NCBI GenBank assembly: GCA_963969365.1 | Contig: OZ017746.1 | Span: 744,001-808,000, forward strand | DNA: 64,000 bases | DNA from: Asterochloris sp. CNOR1 | Lineage: Eukaryota; Chlorophyta; Trebouxiophyceae; Trebouxiales; Trebouxiaceae | Direction of reading: 5' to 3' | Part shown: positions 45,478 to 56,700 of the stretch, in pieces | Position numbering within the stretch: position 1 is the first letter of the stretch | Layout: each line of letters opens with the position of its first letter | Made by a program: the position numbers and the translations under genes | Notes under the pieces: generated by a model | The model's input: the letters and a program-made list of their open reading frames with translations, nothing else | The model's database searches: none | What the model was told of the DNA's origin: nothing

Positions 45478-48400
45478 TCATGGCTTGCTGTATAAAGGCA
45501 GAACCTGCTGCTCAGCAGCCTCAAACTGGGTGGTGCGGTAGTGCCAGTGAAACAGCAGCATCGTGAGGCATGCGCTCGTCAGAAACAGGCTGTTGAACCA
45601 GCGATGGAAGAACTCAAACTCCAGCTCCCCACCGAGAGCCACTGTGATGACCTCCCTGGAGTCAAAGCTGCATGCTGGGGCGGGTTGCTGATAGACATGC
45701 AAATCTCAGCATGCTAAGCCAGTCAAGGGCAGAACCTGCCTGTATTTCAGCGGCAGCTGCTTTCTGATCAGCATGATGGAGGAGATGGCATATAGGCCGG
45801 TCAGCTCTGTCATGACCACAACCAGCGTCGTGCCGCTGCCGGCGCCCGTCACAGCCGAGAACAGCTGCATTTTAGCAGGGAAGAGGTGGGCACTGACGGC
45901 ACGGGACGACTGGGGCCAAGCATGTACATTGTGAAGGGCCACAAGAGCCAGAAGGGCAGCCTAACTTATGCTTGGCTGACAGTATCACACATGATGCATC
46001 CGCTCACCCCGCGGATTCTCTTCAGGAAACCACGCAGCGATGCGGCGCTGATGGATCCAATGAAGACGAGCGTCAGATACTGCAGGCCACAGAGAATTTG
46101 ATGTCCAAGGTGCCAGGTGCTTGGAGAATTGCGCGGAAAATCTGGCATGCACCTGGCGCCCGGTACCGGCATTGACTCAGGCCCAAATCACAGAGGCATG
46201 ACAAAGCCGGTGATGACGGTTGCCTGACGTCAGGTCCAGAGTCAAGTGTGCCAGGACGGTGCACAGGACGATATAGGTGCCCCTTCTGCTGCCATGGAGG
46301 CCAGGAGGGACCACCCACCTGGGAGAGCTGTGCCACATCGACCTGTATCTGCCCGGCTGAGAACGCTCTCAGCCCCAGACTCAATGCCTTGGACACGGGG
46401 TCAGAGGTGAAGTCCTCGCCAAAGATGAGGCTGCGCACGCAGCTGTACATCCTGCAGCAAGCTGAAGCAGGCTGATAGCAAGGCAGACCCAGCGGGCTTC
46501 TTCGCAGCCCGCTGAAAGCAGTATGATCGAAGCAGAACTAAATTGACACCCCAGCCTGTCACCTGCAGCAGGGACAGCATGTGATATAGGTGTCAGCACG
46601 GCTTGCGGCCAGCAGGGGAGCAGCGGACCTCAGGGCTGCAGCACCTCGCACAGCTTGGACAGAGCTGCCATTGTCTTGTCCAAGGCCTGCTCTGGAGCAG
46701 GTGCTGCACAATTGATGCGTAGCGCAGATCATGAAGCATAGGAATGTTGTTGTTGCCAGAGGTTGGCAGTAGGCTGCAGCACTGCACAGGCACAGGCCAA
46801 GAGGCAAGCAAGCCCACAGCCGGACACTCACTTGAATAGGCAGTACACGCTTAGGCAGTACCCAACCAAGTTCTTGCAGTGGCCCCACAGCGTCCTGCTG
46901 GAGGCTGCCCTCTCATGCTCTTTGCGCAGCTCTAAGACCTCCACAAACAAGGCCTTGGACAGGGACTCTAGGGCAGCAACCTGCAGTGCAACACGGTGGA
47001 GCACTGCAGCAGCCTAAAAGTGAGGTGTATCCGCCTTGCTGGCTTGCGGTTGTGGGACAGGCATGCTCAAACAAAAGCTGCAGTGCAGCGCCACAGCTGA
47101 CATGCCACAGGCCAGCACCGCGTAGGAAAACACAGCTGGAACACAGCTCAGCTTCTTAAACGGCCACAGGAAACTACAGGGTTGATCCAGAAGGGGGATG
47201 CTTGGCGTGGCTTGCTGGATCTCCCACAGCCCACCTCGTGACGCAGGCCTTGGACCTGCTGCTCTGGCTGGGCCTCCCGACCCGGCATGACTGAGGAGAC
47301 CCAGCGGCGCACAAGGGAGGGGCGCGCAGGCGAGGCGGCCTGCGCCCGCCGCAGCTCCATCTGCTGCTCCGCCATCGCAATGCGAGCCTTCTTCTGGGCA
47401 GCCAGCTCCACGGCCTGCACAAAGCACACAAGTCCTGGGCTGGCCTCAGGCTGATGACTGCCTCTTGGGGGTGCTGGCCTGCCTGGCAGCAGCATGTCAG
47501 CCAGCTCCTCCGCATGTGCAGCACAATCACCGAGGCCTGGGATGTTGCAGGCGGTGCTGTCTGAGCTTTGAGTGCTATGGCCACCTGATGGCTGGCACCA
47601 TCAGGGCAACTCACCTGCACAGTGGCCTGACTACCAGCAGGGCATGGCTGAAAAGGCAGCCACAGGCAGGTTGCCATGCCAGCACTACATCAAAGTGCAG
47701 GCACTCAGTACCTCATCAGTCGTCAGTAAGCGAAATCAGCGCTTAACATACCCTCGTGTGCTGGGTCTCCATGGCAGCAATCTCTGCGCGCTCCACAGGA
47801 CGGATGAACAGGCTGAGGTAGCTGTAGGGCAGGTTGACAGTACCAAAGCCTGACAGAACGGCAATCATTGTCACTCCCATGATGCCCACTCTGCTCGTGG
47901 CCTGCAGGTGGAACATGCATCTTTCAGAGGGCCAGGATCTATGTGATGCCGGAGCAGATTGTTGCTGTACAGGAGTGCAAACGGCCTCGCCCCCTGCCGG
48001 CAGGCCCCAGCCAGGCTGATCAGCGCAGCCCCACCTGATTCATGTGCAGCACCCCCTCCTCCGCAGGAGGCACACCTGGCCAAAGCTTGCCGATCCTCCA
48101 GAATCCATATAGCAGCAGCAGCACCAGCGCCCCAGCCAGCACTGCTGCCTGGCCTTGCCGAACTTTGCCTGCAAAAGGAAGTCAAAAGCATTGGATTCAT
48201 GAACTGGACTCATGCGTTCTGTTCCAGACAAATATGGGTCGACTGCCATGGTGCTGGCACCAGAGGGTGGGCTGGGGAGGCAAGATGGCAGGCTCAACAC
48301 TCAGACAGCACACGCAAGGCTCACGCAGGGATCTGAGCGTCCTGAAGCATTGCAGGAACGGAAGCACAACCAGCAGCACAACAATGAGGCTGACAATATC

Positions 48401-48775
48401 AAAACGCCAGTTGATGAAGCGTGATCTGCAGGAAGAAAGCCCGAGTCAGTAGCTGCCACTGCATGGGCATGATCAGGGCATGAGCAGGATCAGAAGCTGC
48501 TCACTCCTTGTTCAAGACATCTAGGATTTCAAAGAGGACCAGCTGCACAAGGTTCAAAGACAAGGCAAATACTGCCGAGAACAGGGCCTGCAAGCGGGCA
48601 GTGTGATGCATTTCTAACGGGCCTAATGCAATCTTGGATGTTGCTGCAGCATCCTACAGACCTGCACTGCAAAATCTCTGTCTTCGAGGTCCTTGTACAG
48701 GCTGTTGTTCAGGAAGATGTAGCCTGCAGCGAACAGGATCGCCAAGCTTCCCACAACGATCAGCAAATGCCACAT
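45478..48775 (-). CDS. Golgi pH regulator / GPCR-type G protein homologue (GPHR/GTG)
   Basis: Multipass anion channel of the Golgi/ER; plant members (GTG1/2) are also tied to ABA signalling. The start chosen is [20 protein letters not shown] (48775); a Met 45 bp upstream is also in frame. Early exons are 48775-48662, 48587-48505 and 48425-48325. In order they carry [74 protein letters not shown], then the family hallmark [20 protein letters not shown] and [15 protein letters not shown] charged coiled-coil loop follows ([19 protein letters not shown]), then [57 protein letters not shown] and a C-terminal tail ending LYSKP. The whole family order is present. The end lies only 128 bp upstream of the bZIP start, on the same strand. 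Confidence 0.92.
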
Positions 48776-49417
48776 AGGGCCCTCAAGCCGCAGAACTGCA
48801 TTCCAGCATAAGCTCAGCAAGTTCTGCTCAGCAAGCCTTGCTGGTCAAACCCTAAATGCAGCCAGCAGTCTGGACCAGGGGCTGGCAGGCTATCAGGGCC
48901 TTCTGAACTGTATCAACTTTAAAGTGCCACAGATTGTGCTGTCTGAATCTTGGATGGCCTAGTGGCGGCAATTTGTATCCACAAAATGGGGGGCCCTATC
49001 GCATAAGCCAAGACTGGGATGGTACAGTGCTGTGTCAGAATGTGCCAGTCGAGCGGGTTGCAGTCTAGACTCCTCGCTGCCCCACAGCACCTTCACATGT
49101 TCTGCTGCCCGATGCGCCTTCCGCTTTGCATGTGCTGCTCCCAGACTGCCAGAGATCTCCAGGGTGCTGCACACCACACAGACATGCAACAAATGCAGGG
49201 GGACTGTAATGCCCTTCAGCAAGACACGAGAGAATTCCAGGCAGGCCACCCCGCCTCGTGCAACGTGAGGACATGATGCCCAGGTGACTGGGCGCCTGCA
49301 GATGCCGCCTGAGAATTGTTGTCTCCCTCATGTTACTGCTGATTGTTTATCAACATTTGGATGTGGCATTGGTACATGCTGGACAATGAAATTTATTAAT
49401 TGTTGCAGTCCTCAGTG
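48776..49417. other. Gap between APH-1 3' end and GPHR 5' end
   Basis: About 0.6 kb between two minus-strand genes should hold the GPHR promoter and the APH-1 3' UTR. Frames here lack motifs, and I see no RNA gene. Confidence 0.5.
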
Positions 49418-50692
49418 TCATATGGTGAACTGGGCTGTGGCTGAGCGCCAAGCTATCCTGAACGCCTCTGCAGCCATGGCTGCGCCGCTGAGCAGCACCA
49501 GGGGGGTGGAGAACATGCAGCCATTTTGGGCAAAGTTGATGAGGGTCTGCAGCACAGCAGACTCTCCTCAAGATGACGCAGATTGCAGACTGAGCCACTC
49601 AGAAGACGATGCCACCCACCAGGAGTGCTACTGCCAAATGAGCGAGAGAGGGCCCAATCATCTGGGCTGCATTTTTGTGCTCAGCGCCCTCGAAGGCCAC
49701 TGCCATTGATCCAGTATGCAGCATGAAGAAACCCAGTGACTGAAGGGCTGCAGCAGCAGTGTCGCATTCAGTATCCGCAGTGCAGCCTGCAGCCTCTCAG
49801 TCAGCCATGACAAGAGCAAGCGCTAATTACTGCACCTGAGACCATAAAATATGATGACCTACTGCAGGCCCTGGCATAGAATGTGATGCCTCCAACCATC
49901 AGTGGCAGCCAACTGCATGAGACCGCACATCGTGAGGTTTGTTGCTGCTGAGCACTTGCTTGCTGGAGGCCATGCTGAAGAATGAATGAATGGCCTCCAA
50001 TGTGGCGTCGCACCTGATCGTGAAGAACAACGAGTGCATGGCACCATGGGCAAAGCCGTGGGTGAGTGTCAGGGCCTGCCTGTCAAAGGCTGTCAGCCTG
50101 GTGCCCTCCCCTTCTCGAGCAATAGCCTCAAGCCGCACCACTGAGCGCCTTCAGCAAAGGGCCCAAGACTTAGGTCTGAGCTCTGAGTCCTTGCCGCCAA
50201 GGTGCTGTATACACAGCAAACTGCGCCGCACATGCTTGCAGCTTGTGTTGGCCAGTCTAGCTGCACATGTCACCTGTGGCCTACCCAAATAAGGTATCGA
50301 ACTCCCTCCTGAATGAGCACTGAAACCAGCATGACCACCACATAGGGGCCGGCGCTGGCTGGTAGAGGCTCAAAGGCTGCAGCAAAGGCCATTCTGAGCT
50401 GCGTCACAAATAGCCTGATTTATTAACAGTCTGGCCACCTGAGGGCCACAGGGCTCAAGCTCTCACCTCTAAAGACTGCTGAAATGAACAACAGTGAAAT
50501 TAGCCAGATGAACGAACTGCAGATCACCAAGCACATATGAGGAACAGCAGCATACAATTGGCAGCTTTAGAGTGATTACCTGGCAAAGCAAAGCAGCGCT
50601 AGGAAAGAGTGCCGTCCAATCAGGAAGGTGAACACCACAAGTGGCGGTCCACCAGCGATCAGGCAGCAGCCCCAAAAGCCAGCATCTGCCAT
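49418..50692 (-). CDS. APH1: Gamma-secretase subunit APH-1
   Basis: Scaffold subunit of the presenilin protease complex in ER/endomembranes. Exon 1 (50692-50580) starts MADAGFWGCCLIAGGPPLVV, a strong match to the APH-1 first membrane helix. Exon 2 (50516-50467) reads SFIWLISLLFISAVFR. Exon 3 (50376-50285) gives YVVVMLVSVLIQEGVRYLIW, matching the plant QEGLRFLFW segment. Then come FDRQALTLTHGFAHGAMHS with the conserved glycine/histidine helix (plant GLGHGxAH), GGITFYARACSRSSYFMVSG, LGFFMLHTGSMAVAFEGAEH with the second conserved His, and a last exon TLINFAQNGCMFSTPLVLLS ending in TGA (49418-49420). The exon joint before VVRLEAIAREG is not settled. It shares an 83-bp upstream gap with CFAP91. 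Confidence 0.85.
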
Positions 50693-50775
50693 TTCTACAT
50701 GATACTAAGATGGGCTGAGTTTTGGGCCCCCGTCACGCAGCTGCATCTGCACTTGCTAAAAAGGCTGCAACTCGC
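50693..50775. promoter_or_regulatory. Bidirectional promoter gap between APH-1 and CFAP91
   Basis: Only 83 bp separate the APH-1 start codon (minus, 50692) from the first in-frame CFAP91 ATG (plus, 50776). Both promoters and 5' UTRs must overlap here or extend into the opposite gene. No TATA box is seen. Confidence 0.6.
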
Positions 50776-53700
50776 ATGCCATCTCTAGGGCAAGGGGACG
50801 CTTTGACGCTATCGAGTCGCTCAGCAATGCAGCCTAATCGAGCTTATGATGCTCTGTACGGTAAGCACCTAGCCAGAGGCAATCACGACATGCTGCTGCT
50901 TGTCACTGAAGCTTGTTTTATTGCGTTTCTGCTGCAGACAATGTCTACACAGTGGCTGGCATCCGCGACCACTACAGGGAGCAGACCAGGGCTGGTGGCA
51001 TCTTTGTGGACAAAATTCCCCAGTTCAACAATTTCTTTTCAGAGCTGCAGCACTTTCCATGCCAGACCTTCCAGTGAGCATGACTGCTGCCGCACTCACG
51101 CTGCACTGCTGCTGCGTGAGTGCAACAGAGCACTCACGCACACTGGATCCCCTGCAAAATGTCTGCCATTCTGCAACGCAGCATGAAACAGCGCAAGTGC
51201 AGATGCATGTGTGCTTGTGCTCAGCAAGTGCACTGTGTGCACAGGTTCAAGACCAGTGACAAGCTCCCTGCCCATGTGCCCCGTGACTTCCAGCTCCGTG
51301 AGACCACCATGGCCTCCAAGCAGGCTGCCAGCAGCACAGAGGCTGTCTCAGGGGCCAACCGATTCCTGTACGCCAAGCGTCCCCTGCTGGCAAAGGTGAG
51401 CAGCCAGCTTTAAAGCTAGCGGTCACAATGATGCCACTGGCTGCAAAGACAGGTCTGCTGCCAGGCACAAGAAGGGTTGCACTCCCAAGACCACCAACAG
51501 TGACTAGCCCAGGCTTGAGCTTCCTTGCTGCCCCATACAGGTTGACCCATCCTGTGCAGTGCCATAGCTTGCGCCTGAGCGCCCCTGCTGCCCCCTGCAG
51601 AACACCCAGGCCCTGGTAGAGCTGCTGTCAGAGGCCAGCCGTGCAAAAGCCACAGAGGAGCAGCTGATCGCCGCCCACTATGCCAGTGCAGCAGGGGCTG
51701 CCCCAGCCCCTGAGCCAGAGCCAGAGCCCCTCACGCGCACTGTGGAAACCCAGTCAGACTATCGCGAGTCCGAGGCGCAGACAGTGCCATGGGAGCCTGA
51801 GTATCGCCTGCTGGAGCACGCCAACCGGCAGCAGGAGACCCTCTGCCAGAAGCACCACTGCACGGGGCCGGAGCTGCTCACTCTGAGGTCAGCGCTCAGC
51901 GCAGTCAGGGCCAGCAGTTAGTCTCAATGTGTCTGTTTGCCGGCAGAGAGGCCCACAGCTCCCTGATTCGTCATTGGTGTTGTCCGATGTTGCTGGAGAC
52001 GAGCCTCGCTGGTGGCGAGCCAATGAAATTGTCATCTCTGCCTGCAACAGACAGACACTTCAGCGCAAAGCGCCCCAATCACCACTACCGCCACAGCCCA
52101 GGACCTGTCTGCAGGGAACATGTGCTTCACTGCAATAACTCTCTTCCCAGCCACACCAGCTGCATTCCAGCCCCGGACCCTTGGTACAGCACATCCCCAC
52201 CTCCAGGAAACCTGCCGCGTCAGCTCTCACAACCGTCTCGCCTGCCTGCACAGACACACGCTTTCGCACCGGGCTAGCTCTCCCCAGCTGTGCCTGATGA
52301 CCCTGGGCCTCTCATCCCTGCTACCCAGCTAGTGTGCACCTCTGAATGGCCGCCCTGCTGCGGGCAGAGCAGCCAGCGTCGATCTCTTTGCACAGCTAAG
52401 CCTGGCCGACTTTGGGCTGTGGTGGCACTGCAAGTTCAGTCCCCACACACTCTCCCCCTTTCTGCAGGGACATGCGCTTTGGCGCTGGGCTCCCTGTGGG
52501 GTTGCGGGAAGTGGAGGCTGTGGAACGGCGCCGTGCTAAGCGGGCGTTTGAGGCTGGGCTGCCCGCCATCAACGACCTGGAGCGCCTGCCTCTGCGGCAG
52601 CGTATGTTGGAGGCCTGGGAGACGGCTGAGTGGGCTGAGCGAGACGCCGAGATCGCAGGGGTGCAGGTCAGCCTGACAAAATATTGCCGCCGCTTCAATT
52701 TGTCCACATGGCTGAAGCCTATCCCTCTGCTTGCGGCGAGCTCTGGGGTCTCAGAGGCCCTTCACCTAGTGCTGGCACCAAGGCTAGGGTCCACGCTGTA
52801 CAGATGTTGGCCTCAGGAAGTCGCTGCTAGGGTTCCTGCAGGATGGATGGCCGGGGCTATCGCAGAGAAATTCTGCCGCCGTGAGCAGATAGTGCCTTTG
52901 ATTGATGATGTGACCTGCTCAGCTGTCATGCGTGGAATGAGCTTCTTGATCTGGATGCTTAGGCACGCCCTGCTGCTGCTGACACTTCACCATCAAGGGC
53001 ACATGCCCTCTTAAAAGCTCTGCTGGCCCGTCCAGAATGAGCGCCTGGTCTGCTGTGGTCGAGCCTTTGGTGCATAAGGATCTACCCTGCCGTGTGCAGA
53101 TTTAGCAATTAGAACTTCTGTGGCACACCCTGCTGCTGTAGACACTGACCAGCAAATTCACATGTCCTCCCCAATATCCAGCTACCACATCCAGAATGAG
53201 CACCTGGACTGCCCTGCTTGTGCCTTTGAGCACGCATCCTTTTACAAAGCTCAGCCATGTGCAGGATGAGCGGCTGGATCTGCTTCGCCGCGCTTTGCTG
53301 CTGCGGGAGGAGCAGCTAGAGGGGAACAGCCTGGACCACATCGAGGCGGTGCGGACACAGCGGGCCAGCGAGGTGCAGAAGAAGGTGTCGCAGATCCACA
53401 GGTACCCACGGAATGCTTGGCTGGGGCCTTTCTTATATTGCAACTCCCTGAAGCCATGCAGCATGCAGGCCTGTGCCAGCAATGGGCTGAGCATGTGCGC
53501 ACCAGGGCTTGATCTGCGTGCTCCTGCCCGGCTGCGGCACAGATCCTTGAAATTTCCTCTGACAGAGCCTCGCTGAAAGGCTCTCAGGCTACGCTGCTCA
53601 AACCTTGTTCAGTGTGGATATCTGAAATGCTGCGAGCAACACAGATCTGGGGTAGATGAGCATTCGCCCCATGCAGGGCAGCGACAGGGGCTGCTGAAAT

Positions 53701-56700
53701 GCCATGTCTTTGTTTCAGGCTGGGGCCCCAAGCATGTTTATGATGTGGCCAGTCAAGCCTGTGCCCTACTGCCTTCTGCTGGCCTGGCACAACACCTTGC
53801 CTGTCACCCACGTTTTTGCCCACAGGCAGCCCACCATCAGCAAGGTGCTCATGCCCTCTGCTGCTGCCAGCAGGTGCCCTTCACACCTGTGCCCTTGCCC
53901 CAGCAGGCACCCGCCAAATCATCCAGCCCCCCCGCCCCCTTCTGACAGCGGCCACCAGGCACACCTACCCACCTCTATGCACCTGCAGGCAGATGCTTGG
54001 TCCAGACACTTCACTGCTGACAGCTCAGGGCTCAGGCAGCGCTGTCGATTCTTGCCTTTGTCCTTGTACAGGCAGCGAGTGAGCACAATGCGCCACAGCA
54101 GTCAGGGGCCCAAAGGCGTCATGCTGACAGCAGCTGCTAGTCACACCACCTTGCTGCACCTGCAGGATAGCCGCTTGCTCAAGGTATTCTGCAGACCTGT
54201 CAGAAGACGTTTCCTTCATGTGCAGGCAGCGTGGGAGTGATCGCCCTACAGCCCCTCTGCTGACGGCAATCACCACCCAGAGCCACCCACCTTCAGGAGG
54301 TCGCTGTAAATACCACGCTCCTGACAGGATGGGTACCAACAGCCGAAAGTCTCCCGTCCATGTGCAGGCAGCGAGTCAGCACAATCCGCCACATCACCGA
54401 GCGCGCGCACCGCCTTTTGGACAAGCCCCTGAAGGGCGCCCACCGCGACATCGTGGGCGAGTACAGCAGCTACGGAAGCCGCGTGTACGCCCCCCGGCAG
54501 CGCGATGGGCAGTTCCCAGACACTCAGACAACTGACCGCCAGATTGACACCTCAGCCTTCCAGGCCACCAGTCTGGGGGCAGTACTGGAGCTGGAGGGGA
54601 GCGTCGGGGCCAGGGCCCTTGAGGCACGCCCGCAGGTGGGTGATGCTTGCAAATCTGGAATGAGATAGGGATTGCTGTGCGAGGCCTGGTGTGAAGCACC
54701 AGCCTGGGCGCTGTGCTGAAGCTAGAGGGTATCAACGGAGTGGGGGCCCTGGAGAAGTGCCCGCGGGTGTGTGCTGCGCACGCATTGAAGAGTTGGGAGG
54801 TGCTGTCCATGGCCTAGTGCAGCCCCAGCGTTGGCACTGTACTGGCGCTGGAGGGGAGCGTTGGGCCAGGGCACTGGAGGCCCGCCCGCAGGTGGGCTTG
54901 TTTGAAGCTGTTTTAGGTGTGGCGGTCGGCGGCAAGCAGCGGGAGGAAGGGAGAGGATAGCGCTGTGGTAGACGCACTGGAGGCGTGCTTGCAGGGTGGT
55001 GCTACTCACGCTCTGTTGATGAGGTTGGGAGTCTCGGGTTAAGGCCTTGTCAAGCCCCTGCCGCTGGGCTTAGTTTTGCGGCGCAAGGGAAGTGCTGAAG
55101 TGTTGATGCGGCCTGCTATACACCGCCCGTCAGACAACTTGACGCGGCTTGGAATAACTTCTGAAGCTGCTTAGACGCCAGCTCTCAGCTGAGGGGCGCA
55201 GGTGCCCAGCTTACTACGTTGTCTCCCACTCACAGCAGCAGAGGCTTGCATGCTGTTGGTTTGAAGCACACAATCTGGTCTAGTAGCTGGAGGGCAGAAG
55301 TGTGGCAAGGGCACATGAGGCGCGCCGGCAGATGGGGTCCAGTGGACCTGCAGATTGTACGCTCTTGGTGCTGGCGTTGGCAGGGCTCTGCATGTGGCAT
55401 GCTCGCTGGAGGCGTGACCGCAGGAGGGCTGCCCGCATCAATACCCCCAGCATTAAAGATGGCCCTGTCCAGGCAGCTGGAGGGGAGCACTGGGGCCAGG
55501 GTGCTGGAGATATGCCAGCAGGTTGGGGAGAGCACACCGCTGGCACTGCTGGCTCTCAGCGGCGGCAGCTGCCTCTGCATGGCAGCTGGAGGGTACCAAT
55601 GGGGCAAGGGCGCTGGTGGTCACAGATCTGAAAGCTTGAGGTGCATTGCCTATCCTGTGTGTTGGTGGCACACGATAGCTGAGAGGCCCTGTGCAGCAGG
55701 AGCGGCTGCAGGGAGTGCTGCTCTGCTGGCAGATGGACGCAGTGCAGGCGACACTTGCAGGGCTGTGGGGGCCAGCTCCCTGCCTGATGATTCTTTGGCT
55801 ACGATTACCGACGTCATGACCCTGAGCATCTGCCTGACAGTTGGCGATGTGGCCAACACTGTACAGGCCCTGTCAGGGCCCTCCCTGCTGGCCTGTTGCC
55901 GGGCTGCTGCCAGTCCTGCTCTTGTGGCCTGACTGCAAGCCTGCAGTGGGTGGCACTGCCTGACCTGCGTTTGTGTCCTGCCTCCAGAGCCCGACAGTCA
56001 AGCACCGCCTGAACTACATGGAACGACGGCAGCAGATTGAGAGCCAGCACCTCAATCACATTGCAGGTGCGGCCTCAAGGAGGGTACCGTACTGGTTGTG
56101 GCTGCCTGTTAGCCTGCATCGCTTGCTTGCTTGGGCCTCTCCAGAGAGCCATTGACAAACAGCCCGGGCTGCTTCAGTGTCGAGAATTGCCTGGTCTCCT
56201 TCGCATCAGGCAACTCCTGTGCTTGTTTAGTGTGCCCTGTGTGGCACTACCATCACCTGGTAGCACAGGCGGCCCCAGCCCGTCCAGGCCATCAGAAGTC
56301 AGGAACCTGTCACGCTGTGGCCTGCCCTGCCTCACAGGGCTGTTGGTGGCTTCCATGCTAGTTGCCATTGCTGCCATGGCTCGTTCAAAGTGCAGCTTGT
56401 TAGGGGCCTGTCAGGGCACTACTGCTGGGGACACCCTGGTGGCATTGTTGAGGCCTTGCCCCTCATTGCAGCTCTGAAGCAACCCTGCACCCAGCCGTCA
56501 AGCTGAGGGCTGCTCACCCTGCAGGGCTGCTGGAGGCGGCCAAGAAAAAGGCGGACGCCGCCCACGCGCTGACCGCCACAGATGAGGATGCTGAGGCCAA
56601 GAGGCTCAGGGCGCGCACCGTCACCTCCACTGGTGTGCAGTCCCTAGTGCTGAGGTCTTTTCGTTATTGCAATTCAAATGCCTGCAAGTTAATGGCATCT

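Noticed and set aside
55120-55131. ACACCGCCCGTC, the universal small-subunit rRNA 3' sequence
   Set aside because: Flanking bases do not match any rRNA helix, and the site lies inside a CFAP91 intron. A 12-base match in 64 kb can be chance.
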